Source: Rhypophila decipiens
Lineage: Eukaryota > Ascomycota > Sordariomycetes > Sordariales > Naviculisporaceae
Length of the DNA: 64,000 nt
Assembly (NCBI GenBank): GCA_033297075.1
Contig: MU858096.1
Coordinates: 62,001-126,000 of the forward strand
Reading direction: 5' to 3'
The notes beneath the pieces were generated by a model that saw only the letters and a list, made by a program, of their open reading frames with translations, had not been told where the DNA came from and searched no databases. Below, piece after piece: positions 1-10,691 of the stretch (position 1 is its first letter; each line of letters starts with the position of its first letter). The translations under genes and the position numbers were made by a program.

Positions 1-2863
1 GCACACGGAGATTTTGGTACGTGTATTAACGGCAACCCAAGAGACATTGTTTTCGCTGGGCCGCGACAAAAGCTAACACACTTTGTAGCAAGTCTGAGTG
101 GCGGTTGGATCGGAGAAGGCTTGGAAGATCTGTCTGGCGGTGTAACCACCGAACTCCTCGCCTCGGATATTCTTGACCTGGATGGATTCTGGGACAATGA
201 ACTGAGCCGGGTAAACGAAGAGTTCCTCTTTGGCTGCAGTACCGGACTTTTGGATGGCGGTTACGGTGATCGCGATGGCATCTCCGAAGGCCATGCATAT
301 GTGGTCATGGAGGCGCGGACTCTGAGGAATGGCACACGCTTGCTCAAACTTAGGTAATACATAGACCCCGATGCGCACTCTCACAAGGCAGCGTCAGCTA
401 ACATCCCGACGCAGAAACCCCTGGGGCAAGACCAAAAAGGGCATTTGGGAGGGCGCGTGGTCTGACGGGTCCAAGGAGTGGACAACCGAGGTGCAGCAGG
501 AGCTGGGTCACCAATTTGGAAGCGACAGCGTCTTCTGGATTTCGTACGAAGACTTGCTGCGTAAGTACCAGCACTTCGACCGCACCCGGCTCTTCCGCGA
601 CCCCGACTGGAGATGCTGCCAGAGATGGATCGGCGTCGAGGTGCCCTGGAAGCCCCAGTTCAACGAGAAGTTCCACATCAAGCTCACTCGCGAGTCGCCA
701 CTCGTCCTCGTCCTGAGTCAGCTGGACAATCGCTACTTCAAGGGTCTGCATGGCCAGTACTCGTTCCGCCTCCACTTCAGACTGCACGAAAAGGACCGGC
801 CCGACGCCGAGGATTACATTGTTCGCAGCCATGGCAACTACCTGATGGACCGATCTGTCTCGATCGAGCTCCCAGCCATGCTGCCTGGCGAATACAGCGT
901 CTTCATCAGCGTCGTTGGCGAGCGCGACACCGATGTTCCAAGCATCGAGAACGTAGTGAAGCGCGAGTGCAAAAAGCGGGTCGAGAATGAGAAGTTGGCC
1001 CAAGTGGGCTATGCCTACGATCTAGCACATAGCAAGGCGGCCGCCCATCTGGAAGCTGTCAAGAAGCTTCGCAAGAGGGCAGACCAGAAGAAGGCCAGCG
1101 ATGCGCGTGTCAAGGAACGGCACAGACTCTGGGAGAAGCGCCACCTCAACAGGGAGATCACAAAGAAACAGGGGCGCAAGAACAACCAGAAGCTCGAGGC
1201 CAAGCATGCAGTTCGCGAGGAAAAGAAGAGGAAAGAGGAGGAGATTAAGAAGAAGGAGGAAGAGGAGCTCATAAAGAAGGCGGAGGAGAAGAAGAAGGAA
1301 GAAGAAGAGAAGAAGCGAAAAGAGGACGCGCTCAAGCCAAAGGACAAGGCTGTTCAGACGGAGCAGCCTCATCAAGGAGAAGAGAAGAAAGAGGGTGACG
1401 AGAACACGGTTGAGGAGAAGACAGACGAGCAAAAGGCCGACGACAAGACCGGCGAGAAGGTCGAGGAACAGAAAGTCGAAGAGAGCAAGGAGGGCTCCAC
1501 TCAGGAACCCAAACCTGACGACAAGAAGGATGAGCCCAAGGAAAAGGACTCTGAGACCCAAACATCGTCCGAGGAGACCAAGACAGACTCCTCGCCCGAT
1601 TCAAAGCCCACTGAGGCCAAGGGTGACGAAAAGGTGGGTACCTCCAACAACGAAGAAGAAGACGTTGGTGCCGATGACACGTCAACCGAGGGGACTCCAA
1701 TTCATACCCCCGCCGAGAGCCCCATTGAGAGCCCGATTGAGGAAAAGACAGAGGAGCAGGCTTCCTCTGACACTGGCGACAAGTCGGCAAGCAAGGAAGA
1801 AAGCCTCGACGGCTCCACGGACACCAAAGCTGACCAGACACAGGAAAACAACATGAAGTCTGAGGAGAAGCAGCCCAAGGACGAAGACGCAGAGTCCAAA
1901 GACAAGACCAAATCCGAGCAGAAATCCGACGAGGCCCCTGACCCTGACGCTACCAAGTCCAAGCCGGAGGGGCAATCTGGCGAGCAGGAAGCCGATGTCC
2001 CCTCGGCAGGTAGCTCCGACATTACAGGTAGCCCCGAGATGACACCCAAAACGGAAGCCTCTGCTACCCCAGCAACCGAGGGGAAGGAGAAGGAGAAAGT
2101 TCCCGTCCCGCCCGTAGATGCATCCAAGCCTGAGGTTTCTGCAGATGCTGCGACTGCTACCACTGCTACCACTGCGGCCGCCACCCCCGCTGCTGCTGCT
2201 GCTGCTGCTGCTGCCACCGCTGACCAGGCTGCCGCCACCGCTGACCAGGCTGCCGCCACTCCGCAAGAAGCCACGCCTGCGGCCCCGACGCAAAAGAAAA
2301 AGGCAGCCAACCTCTATGTCACCTCGGATGGCGAGTCCAGCGCGTCACCCATCGAGGACTGGGAAGAGCTCTACAGCAGTGATGACATGACACGCAAACC
2401 ACGAATGTCGGCCCCACCGCCTCCTGGCACCGCCACGGTAAGCAAGTACCGCGACGATACCGAGGACGAAAACGAGCCAGACCCGTGGAACGCCATCTGC
2501 GTCGTCGGCCTGCGCGTCTACTCCAAGGATGAAGACCTGGAGCTGCGCATCGTCATGGAAGGCGGCGAGCTGGAAGAGGGCGGCATGGGAGAGAAGGGCG
2601 GCCCCGATCTCGACAACGCGCAGGCTAACGCCGGTGGTGCGAGGACGCGCAAGAAGGAGGGCGCCGGAGACGAAGATGCCTACGAGGGCGATAGCGAGGA
2701 GGATAAGCACAAGAAGAAGGACAAGAAGAGTCGCAGGAAGAGCGACGCCGAGACGGACAAGGAGAAGGATGATAGACTTGCGCCTTATCCTGTCATTGTC
2801 CAGAAGAACAAGGGCGGCGAGGAGGAGCGGTACGAGAGCGCAGTTGAGACTCTGAATGAGTGA
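1..2863 (+). CDS. Calpain-like cysteine protease, 5' end cut by window edge
   Basis: Exons 1-16, 89-353 and 415-2863 join in frame to 909 visible residues. The visible start reads AHGDFASLSGGWIGEGLEDL, the conserved stretch after the catalytic Cys of the C2 peptidase family; the Cys itself lies upstream of the window. The catalytic His is in SEGHAYVVMEA, and the catalytic Asn in LKLRNPWG is encoded right after the second intron. A beta-sandwich-like region (about residues 165-300) follows, then a Lys/Glu-rich helix likely to be a coiled coil, then a very long acidic Ser/Thr/Pro tail with a poly-Ala tract. A short conserved-looking block (DPWNAICVVGLRVYS) sits near the C-terminus. Calpains are Ca2+-dependent or Ca2+-independent cytosolic proteases; the substrate here is unknown. 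It is not the short PalB/Rim13 form as far as visible, because of its ~600-residue low-complexity tail. Stop codon TGA at 2861-2863. Confidence 0.9.
2189..2257 (+). repeat. Poly-alanine codon run plus a 21-bp tandem duplication
   Basis: Inside the calpain tail a GCT codon run (from 2189, about nine codons) encodes poly-Ala. It is followed by two identical 21-bp units, 2216-2236 and 2237-2257, each encoding TADQAAA. This is likely a length-polymorphic coding microsatellite. Confidence 0.85.
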
Positions 2864-4307
2864 AATGGTTTTACGAAAGTTGATTTCTGCGTTGCCTTCT
2901 CACATTCAGCAAACGTTGCGGCATCATGATGGTTTGTTTTATATACGCATACGAGTTCTTTTCATTTTCATTCGAGACGCATTTCGGAGCGAGAGATGAA
3001 TATTGCCTTCAGTTGCTTTATCTTTTCTTTTCGTTTTTCCTCTTTTACTGGGGCTTATAGTACCTGGTTTGGTTGATATCCAAGGACTTTTATGTTATGA
3101 GATATGGAACACGGATATTGTTATTGCGGCGGCTTCTCACAATGGTATACGGAACAACAACGCATCAGTTTGCCTTTATCCTTTTTCTGCCCATGCACTC
3201 TATTTTGATTTTCTCTCCTCTCCTTTTACACAATATTCATTGTATGTTATATAGCTTCCACTCATATACTTGCGTCTTTGGTTCCAAGCCTCTGAGCACG
3301 TCTAGTACACGAAACTTGACTCGATTTGTTTCCCAAACTCCGTTCCCTACTTTGGCAGCCAATGCTCAATCACGACGAGCAAGTGAACTTTTTGGGCCAT
3401 GGAGGTTAAATGATAGGCTGGAGGAAAAAGCGCTGCAGCAATCGTCTACTATTTCTACTACATTAGACAAATCATACGTATCCACGGTGAAGCCGAAATT
3501 GCGTATCAAAGTGGCGTCCCGGTCCCCCTTGTCTACATGCATTGTTTGGGCTGTCTTTGTTTGACTGATGAGGTCAACAAAGAGCTGTTGTTGTGAGCAC
3601 AAAGTCTCTACACAACTCAAGCAGAGCACTCGATCTCGGTAGTAAGTAGAAACAGAATCATGTTCCAGTTGTTGCTTGGAATAAAGTTATAAACGAACCA
3701 TTGCCAACCGACGTGTTAATGAAGGCGCCTAATATTCAGGCACCAGTACAATTTCACTTTCTCAAGGCATTTATTCACGCTAGTCTAGGCCTCTTGTCTG
3801 GTCCGGTCAAGGCATTTATTCTAGCCAGTCAAAGCCTCCATTCCAACACTGCAAGAGTAGTGCCTGTATATAAGAAGACTGGTGCCTGTATATTAGGAGC
3901 CTGAATGAATTAGCTACCTACTGTATAGAAGCCAGTGAATTCAATTTCACGCCTGCCTGTAGCAAACCATACTCGTTATTTAAAAGCAAACAAGCCAGCC
4001 ATTCCTGTCCGGTGGTATCTTGTGTCCCGTAGGTAAACCATCGCCTTAGCCTAATTCCCCCAGAAGAAAACACAAACGCAGAGGCACCGTAACCGACGAA
4101 ATAGACCTGAACCGACGAAATAAACCAAGGAATGGATTTCGCATGCAAATCAAACCAAAACCAGACTAGCTACCGTACTACTGACTGACGGCACATTGTT
4201 GATGAACAAATATGCCATCCATCAGTCGCAGTCGTCATTCCCCCATCAAAACCGGCGCCAGAGAAAGAGCAACGTCGGCCGTCCCCCGTCCCATGATGCT
4301 CCATCAT
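2864..4307. other. Intergenic region, calpain 3' side
   Basis: No gene is supported here. The first ~600 bases are T-rich and suit a 3' UTR. The plus-strand ORF at 3073-3564 has no recognisable domain. A repeat element lies at 3722-3902 (own entry). Confidence 0.6.
3722..3902 (+). repeat. Short element with inverted ends and ~22-bp internal repeats (copy A)
   Basis: The left end (AAGGCGCCTAATATTCAGGC, continuing CACCAGT) is matched in reverse at the right end 3878-3902 (ACTGGTGCCTGTATATTAGG, continuing AGCCT) with few mismatches, giving ~25-bp terminal inverted repeats. The interior holds about four 22-23-bp units based on TCAAGGCATTTATTCTAGCC. No ORF, so it is non-autonomous and MITE-like in size. 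No perfect target duplication could be fixed. Related copies: 21647-21880, ~40508-40620 and ~47492-47650. Confidence 0.75.
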
Positions 4308-4738
4308 TCATGTATTCTTCTTGGCATTAGCCCCGGCAGCTTGGATAGTCTCTTTGGCCTTTTGTCCCTGGATCTGGCCCTGGGCGGTATACCGAACGTA
4401 AGCGTAGCCAGCGGCGCCGATGAGACCGAGCATGACGATGTTGCCTGTTATATGCCACAGACATTAGTACCCGTTCATCGCCTATCTCTACGGGAAAGAC
4501 GAGAAAGATATAAAGGTGAGGGGGAGCGAAAAAACATACCAGCAACAAACTTGCCAATCCCGCCAACAACATCCAAGACTCCCTGGAAAATATCCACCAC
4601 AAAGGCGAAGAAGCCGGTAAAGAGGTGGAAGACGCCGGTGAAAAAGGTCTCAAAGATGGTGTAGACGGCGTTGAAGAGCGAAGCGGCCAGCTCGCCTACG
4701 GACTTGACAAGGTCGGTTACTGCTGAGGTGACTGCCAT
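4308..4738 (-). CDS. Small hydrophobic membrane protein, 111 aa
   Basis: Exons 4540-4738 and 4308-4444 (intron 4445-4539, GTATGT...CAG) encode 111 residues. The first half is a run of hydrophobic and aromatic residues (about 20-65, with FETFFTGVFHLFTGFFAFVV). A second hydrophobic segment (NIVMLGLIGAAGYAYV) starts right after the splice site. The C-terminus is Lys/Gln-rich and soluble. This suggests one or two membrane-inserted helices with a cytosolic tail. There is no cleavable signal peptide. I do not recognise a named family; it looks like a conserved fungal small membrane protein. A full CRE palindrome lies ~240 bases upstream of the start. The intron splits a Gly codon and keeps the frame, which supports the model. 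Confidence 0.7.
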
Positions 4739-4974
4739 GTTGTGTTGTAGTTTCTTTTCTTTCTCGGTGAGTGGTTGGGAGTTGCAGTGCGGTGTTGTAT
4801 AAGATTGTGTTGGGTTTGCGCGTGAATCGAGAGTCTTTGCACGTAGGATCGTGAAATATGTGTTATTTAAGCACCAAGCAAAGTGCGCATGTGAGAGTGT
4901 GTGGTGACGGTTTATATTGGCTGCAGTCCTGGTTGTGGTTGCCTGTCTTTGACAGCCTGACAGGTTTATGCTGA

Positions 4975-4982
4975 TGACGTCA
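4975..4982. promoter_or_regulatory. CRE palindrome TGACGTCA
   Basis: A perfect 8-bp site for ATF/CREB-type bZIP factors lies 237 bp upstream of the small hydrophobic protein gene. A second partial site (GACGTCAC) is at 5043-5050. The paired spacing is suggestive; function is inferred. Confidence 0.5.
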
Positions 4983-5456
4983 GGGGACTGGCCAAGAGGA
5001 TTGACGACGCAAACAAATCAGATCGGCGGGCGGTTTTGTTGCGACGTCACACTGGCCAACTTTGACCGGAAGAAAAAAACCTCGGGAACAGGCCGTTTCT
5101 GTGAAACAAGGCCCTCGTCCAATCATCTATTCAATTGGATGGGAATGACACATTGGCCTTTGTTCTGCCCAAATGGGCGGAATCATGCTGCATCAGGTCA
5201 CTGCAGTGGCTTGAGGGAATGGGAAGTCATTGCACAAGGGGCCAGCAACCGAGGAGAAACGAAAACGGACACAGATTAGAATCTTGCAAACTACCTAGAT
5301 GCAATACTGTAGATACATGCTCAAGATAGACTCGGTCTGATGCAATTGGGGTATCACTCATTACTATTATACCGAGAATGCAAAGGCAAAAATGAAGAAA
5401 AGAAAAAGCGCAGGGATTTGTACCTCTGCGCACGCACCGCTTGGAACAAAAGTTAA

Positions 5457-7586
5457 TTAGACCTCACGGGGTTCCGCTCTCTCAACCCCCTTGCCCTTGG
5501 GCGACCGTGGAGGCTCAAGTGGAGACTCGGCGTCCGATGCAGTAGTTGCGGCCGCAGGTAACGACTTTGACGGCCCGTCCGGTGCTGTCGCTGCAACGGC
5601 TGGCACGGCGGCCGTTGAGTCGGGATCATGTACATCCTCCGAAGAAACCGCCGAGACAGCAACCGAGTCACGGTTTGACGGACTCAGGGGCTCGGGAGGC
5701 GTGATGGGCCCTGCCGTCTCAAAAACCGGCAGTTGGGGGGCACGCGAGCCAGACCCCTCCTCTCTGATCACAGGGAGTGTCCCCGGGGAAATAATTACAG
5801 GTGACGACTGCATTCTGGTTCCCATGGCCCTGGGGGCCGACATCACGGGACCGAGGGCGGCGACGGTCTCTTCAGATGTCCTATCCTCGACGTCTGCTTT
5901 CGCTGAATTATAGCCTGTACCCCGGCAAATCCGACCCCAGATGATAGTAATAGCGATTCCGGCAATCAGCGCGGTAGCACCGAGCGACACGCCAACTCCG
6001 ATGGCAACATTGCGCCAGTAGGTGGCCTCGCCATCCGAGGGAAAATAACCCGATCGTGGCCCACCATAATCACTTGGAGGATATCTTGAATCTCCCGTCT
6101 CCGTGGGAATGGGAAGCGGGGTACTGCACGATTCCTCGCCGCAGTAGTCTTGACAGTTCCAGTCACCTGCAGCACAGTAAAGACTGGCAGAGGGTACGGG
6201 CGCTCCGCTGGACGCAAAGGCCACAATTGTCGGCGAGGACTGATCAGAAGTCGACTTGGTCTTGACTGGAGCCACAGCAACCTCGAAATTCTCGACATCA
6301 AACACCAAGTAAGACCGACGCAGCAAGCCACTCCCGAGACTGTAATACTCTGACCCGCCGTCGTACAAGTTCCCAGCACTCTGGAGAGCAAAAAGGCACA
6401 CGTTTACCTCTTTGCGAAAGAAGTATCCGTAATACGAAAACGTTTCGCGGGGAATAACGAGATCCGACGTCTCAAAATTGACGAGAGGGCCATCAGGACC
6501 GCCGAGACGCATGGCGAAGCGGGCGCTGTTTTTCTCGGCAGCGTCGCAGGCGATGGTGGTATACTGAGTGCTAACGTTGTACGAGGCCCCTGTGAGTGCC
6601 ACAATCTTCTTGAACAGGGCCTCGGGCAGATACGAGAACGTCTCGCTGGGACTAATGGTTAGGCCTAGAGGGAAGTCGTGAGTTTCAACAGCTTCTAGCT
6701 CTGAGTCGCTGTCGCCTGCCGCCTCCAATCCATCAGCCGTGACACCGAACGTCCCATGGTAGGCGTAGTCGACATCTGCTTTCATGCGCACCAAGTCACC
6801 CTGGTAGCTTGACTGGTCGATGGCACCGAACAAGAGATGGCCACTTTCAACATCGTCCGCATCGTCAAGCCAGATGCTGAAAGCCCTCGTTGTGGTATGA
6901 CCTCCTTCGAGCATGTAATCCATGAAGCCCGGATAGTTGGGGTAGGCCCCGTCTTCGTATCGATAGGCACTGGGGTAGCCCAGCCCTAGCACGCCAGTAT
7001 ACGTCTCGGAGGCGATGGTGGCCAGGCCCATGGGCAGATTGGGAAACTCGAGGCCACCCAAGACCAAGGTGTCGGTCATGTTTATCCCATAGACGCCGAG
7101 TCGGGGAAAGGTATCGACTGAGAAACTGCCAAATGCCTGATTGGCGTTTAAGAATGTCGACGAGTCCGACTTGTTGAAGGCGCCAGACTGGCAAGCCGAG
7201 GGTCTCTCGACATACATGGGATTGCTGTAGTCGCCGTTGGCCGCGTTGGGATATTCGACCTCCTGGCCCGGCCGGCACATGCTCTCGCGCCCGTCCTGAA
7301 GCCAGGTGAACCCTGTGGTGGTTGTGATGGCCAAGTACATCTTCTGGGGCGGAGTGCCGACCTCGACCTCGACTTGGTACGGGAGGAACTTGTTTCCGAG
7401 TGGGATGGCAGCTGGGGCGTCGGCGGCATCGCGATTCGACAGTCTTGGGGCCTTGCCGACACGCGTGAAGGGGAGGTGGACATGTCCTTTTTCGAAGGCT
7501 GCTTCTGCGAACAGGACGAAAGCAAAGACGGCGACTGCGACAGACAGCAGCGCCGATGAAGAACGAGTGTGGCGCGTCATCATCAT
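5457..7586 (-). CDS. Membrane-anchored pepsin-fold (A1) protein lacking both catalytic Asp residues
   Basis: An intronless ORF of 709 aa. A signal peptide (to about residue 29) is followed by an A1 pepsin-like ectodomain. Landmarks are YQVEVEVGTPPQKMYLAI (about 70-87), LLFGAIDQSSYQGDL (251-265) and LRRSYLVFDVENFEVAVAP (422-440). The two active-site motifs, normally DTG/DSG, read AITTTTGFTWL (about 86-96) and TISPSETFSYLP (310-321), so neither Asp is present. A Cys-rich stalk, one transmembrane helix (about 527-550, ending GRICR) and a ~155-residue Ser/Thr/Pro-rich cytosolic tail follow. Yapsin-like fungal relatives are GPI- or membrane-bound surface proteases; this one is predicted to be a non-proteolytic binding or sensing protein. 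Two ATGs precede the third Met; the choice among them is arbitrary. Confidence 0.85.
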   Translation of the reverse strand: MMMTRHTRSSSALLSVAVAVFAFVLFAEAAFEKGHVHLPFTRVGKAPRLSNRDAADAPAAIPLGNKFLPYQVEVEVGTPPQKMYLAITTTTGFTWLQDGRESMCRPGQEVEYPNAANGDYSNPMYVERPSACQSGAFNKSDSSTFLNANQAFGSFSVDTFPRLGVYGINMTDTLVLGGLEFPNLPMGLATIASETYTGVLGLGYPSAYRYEDGAYPNYPGFMDYMLEGGHTTTRAFSIWLDDADDVESGHLLFGAIDQSSYQGDLVRMKADVDYAYHGTFGVTADGLEAAGDSDSELEAVETHDFPLGLTISPSETFSYLPEALFKKIVALTGASYNVSTQYTTIACDAAEKNSARFAMRLGGPDGPLVNFETSDLVIPRETFSYYGYFFRKEVNVCLFALQSAGNLYDGGSEYYSLGSGLLRRSYLVFDVENFEVAVAPVKTKSTSDQSSPTIVAFASSGAPVPSASLYCAAGDWNCQDYCGEESCSTPLPIPTETGDSRYPPSDYGGPRSGYFPSDGEATYWRNVAIGVGVSLGATALIAGIAITIIWGRICRGTGYNSAKADVEDRTSEETVAALGPVMSAPRAMGTRMQSSPVIISPGTLPVIREEGSGSRAPQLPVFETAGPITPPEPLSPSNRDSVAVSAVSSEDVHDPDSTAAVPAVAATAPDGPSKSLPAAATTASDAESPLEPPRSPKGKGVERAEPREV

Positions 7587-8374
7587 GTCTCGGGGGACAC
7601 GATGGGTGACAGCAAGTAACGAATAGACCCTAATAGGAATATTCAGCGCAGCATTGTCATGAAACGAGAGGAACCGACAAAAATGTCGTGGAGTTGAGAA
7701 GCGAATACTGCCGTTATTGTAAAGACATTGTGAAGGGTTGAAATTGAAGGTCGCGCGAGCGAAAGGGGACCAGACCCATGGTTCGTTCTATCCCCGTAAA
7801 TCTCGAGTCACCATGTCCAATTTGGTTGGTGTTGTTGGAGCTGCCTAACCAAAAGACCATCAACAGGCCCATAAAACAATTTTCGTCCGCGTCTCTGATT
7901 GGCAGTTGGGGGTCCCAAGCAGGCTCCTATTCGTGGTGTAACCTTACCCATGCCGAGTTCCATTCACGATTGCTGTGCCTCGGCCAATGGAACTTGACAA
8001 AGGAGTTGCCAAAGAGTGAATGACAGAAATGTTGATGCTGGGTTGTCGGTCAAAAAGATCAGTGCTCTGGCGCAGTCCGGTCCATGTTCATGTCGGCCCG
8101 CTTCTGTTGCCTTTCGGCCGAAGGACAGCTGCCCCGGACACGGAGACAGGCCGCCAGGAACTGGGTTACACAAGGCACGGACCACCCGTCTTCCCACAGT
8201 GGCTTCGCTAGCGCAGATCAGACAAGCATACGAGGCCCCGCGACCCCACCACAGCTTGTCAACGACCCAACTGGCAACTGGGCCAACATTGTCCATTGTC
8301 AACACTGAGAACCTGAACAAAGTCCAACTCCGAGGACTACACGACCGAGTAAACCTCCAAATCAAAAGACCACG
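7587..8374. other. Divergent promoter region, pepsin-fold protein / twinfilin
   Basis: Shared upstream region of two head-to-head genes. ORFs such as 8016-8639 overlap twinfilin exons in the wrong frame. No RNA gene or repeat was seen. Confidence 0.6.
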
Positions 8375-9508
8375 ATGCAGTCTGGAATTTCAGGTACGAG
8401 GCTGCGAAACCCGCTTGTTTCTCATGTTCAGGCTAATCCAAGTGCTCTGTGCTTACAGCATCGCAGGAGCTGGTCTCCCAGTTCAACTCCCTCCTCGACT
8501 CTCCCTCCAACTTTGGCCTTCTCGTCAACATCTCCAACGAACAGCTGCAGCCCCTGAAGCTGCTCAGCGGCTCATCGGCCGGCGCCTCTTTTGCCTCCAA
8601 CGTCGACTCCCTCCTCGCCCCAAACATCAAATCCAATGAAGCGCTCTACATCATCCTGCGACGATACTCTGATGCGCCGGCCTTCGTGGCTGTGACCTAC
8701 GTGCCCGACACGGCACCCGTGCGCCAGAAGATGCTGTTTGCCTCGACCCGCTTGACCCTTGTGCGCGAACTAGGAACCGAGCACTTTCGAGAAACCATCT
8801 TTGCGACGACTGCCAAAGAGTTGACCCCAGCTGGCTTCGACAAGCATGATGCCCACGCTGCGCTGGACGCACCCCTGACAGAGGAGGAAAAGAGTTTGGG
8901 CGAGGTGAAGCGCGCAGAGCAGGAAGCTGGCTCCGGCACTGGTCTCAGAGAGATCCATCTCAGCAAGAACCTCAGCATGCCCATTTCGGAGGATGCGCTT
9001 GCGGCACTCAAGGATGTCGCTTCAGGGAACAGGCAGCTGGTGATGCTTGTATGTGTTTCTGGATTACAAGTGACATGTTTGAATACGAGGGCTAACAAAA
9101 CCTGCTTGATAGAGCATAAACACCGAAACGGAATCCGTCCAACTTGTCCCCGACAATTCTGCCCCGTCCTCCATCTCCGAACTCGTCCAGACCATCTCTT
9201 CGACCGAGCCTCGATTCACCTTTTATCGCTTCACCCATTCACATGGCGGCGAGACGACCAGCCCCGTACTCTTCCTCTACACATGTCCCGTCACCCCGGG
9301 AACAAAGGCCATCAAGGCCCGCATGATCTACCCGCTCATGAAGCGCGCCGTATTGACAGTGGCCGAGACCGAGGCTGGCATCAAGGTGGACAAGAAGTTT
9401 GAGGTAGAGGATCCTAGCGAGATTACAGACGCTGGTGTGCTGGGCGAGTTACATCCCCACGTGGAAGTCAAGAAAGGGTTCAGCAGGCCGAAGAGGCCTG
9501 GTAGGTAA
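8375..9508 (+). CDS. twf1: Twinfilin, actin monomer-binding and capping protein
   Basis: Exons 8375-8393, 8459-9048 and 9113-9508 encode 334 aa. Two ADF-homology (cofilin-like) domains are seen. The first runs over about residues 4-140 (RQKMLFASTRLTLVRELG). The second covers about 170-315 and carries SPVLFLYTCP and IKARMIYPLMKRAVL, the pattern around the actin-binding long helix (KARMxYxxxK). A basic tail (KGFSRPKRPGR) ends the protein, like the phosphoinositide/capping-protein-binding tail of twinfilins. Twinfilin sequesters ADP-actin monomers and acts at barbed ends in cortical actin patches. The 19-nt first exon is typical of ADF-family genes. Length matches the family (~330-350 aa). It is divergent from the pepsin-fold gene. 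Confidence 0.93.
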
Positions 9509-10691
9509 ATAACCATGGCACGTGGTTCTGTTTCGTGGGTGGTGTGGCACTCATCTTTTCTGTGGCCGGAAAAAGAGGTCTAGAGCATGTTTGAAATGAA
9601 GGAATGAACACGAAGCTGAGAGTGAGACTGACGGCCCTAGCCGAGGAGAACCAACATGAGATGTTAGATATTCTTTGTACGCGCCCAAAATAACACTCTA
9701 CGTCTTTCACTGGTACTGACACTTGGTCAGTGGTCACATCTCATCACAGCTCATTCTTGGACCCAGTTGGGCATATATGGTCCTTTTCGCCCCTATTTCC
9801 CGACCCAGTTGCCAATCTCGTGGCGACTTGTCGATCATCAATCATGGTTTCTTTCAAGATATCCGACAAGTGAGATATTACCCATAGCCGGACTTGACGA
9901 GGAATCGCAGAGATCTGCTGTTTGTTGAGAGGACGTGGCTAACCCTAACCCAAAGAATGCGTCCACGGGAGGGTTAGGGTTTCATCCTGGAGTGTTGATA
10001 CCCCTGATTCGTGGGGCTCGTGTTGCCACAGCACAGCCTTACTGGCTGACAACGAATTGCCGTCGGTGAATTTCAATATATTTGCCTTCTCCCAATGGAC
10101 TAGTGGTCCCGCAAAGTCGCAGTCGAGATGGGGCAAGTGTCAAATGGTTCTGGCCCCAAAACCGTGCAACATGAACTGCTCTCTGCATCGTCTAGACAAC
10201 CAGACACTCCAGAGAAGTCCTTCAGGACCCACAGAAAGCCATCCTTTTGTTTGTTCTCTGCCAATTGGTTTCCCCCTCGACGCTTGCCAAGATGGCTTCA
10301 TGCACACAACTGCAGTGCGGCCGCATCCTATTGCGCCGCAGACTAAACCAATCTCAGCTTATCTAGACTGGACATGGAGATCTCGAGAATAAGCGGGGAT
10401 CAAAGGATGGAGCGGAAAAAACACAAGGGGCGACAGGAAGACGGCGTAAACACATGCTGACATGCAAATTTGAATGTTCTGGCTTGTATGATTTTCAACC
10501 GTCAACACGATTTGATTTCTCTGCCAAAATTTCACATCCATGACTTTATGATATCCACCTGTATTTTTCATTCAGCATAGAACTTGATACCCAGTCTTGG
10601 AGCCTTGGCGTTGAGGGAACGATACCACAGTCCACAATCCACAGACTGAGACAACAAGAACCGACCGGCAGAAAGGACTCCTGGGCAGACC
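9509..10691. other. Intergenic region before the ankyrin/CorA-like gene
   Basis: No gene supported. It holds the telomere-like inverted repeat at 9938-9981; the rest shows no structure that I can read. Confidence 0.6.
9938..9981. repeat. Interstitial telomere-like inverted repeat
   Basis: CTAACCCTAACCC (9939-9951) and its reverse complement GGGTTAGGGTT (9971-9981) flank a ~19-nt spacer. Each arm holds about two TTAGGG units, so the stretch could fold as an 11-bp hairpin. It lies ~710 bp upstream of the SesB/ankyrin/CorA-like gene. Other two-unit direct tracts occur at 18668-18683 and 20309-20321. Confidence 0.8.

Noticed and set aside
1682..2310. Two ~200-aa minus-strand ORFs
   Set aside because: Mirror of the low-complexity calpain tail (Ala/Gly/Ser-rich), no motif.
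8016..8639. 207-aa plus ORF upstream of and overlapping twinfilin
   Set aside because: Overlaps twinfilin exons 1-2 in a different frame; no known domain.
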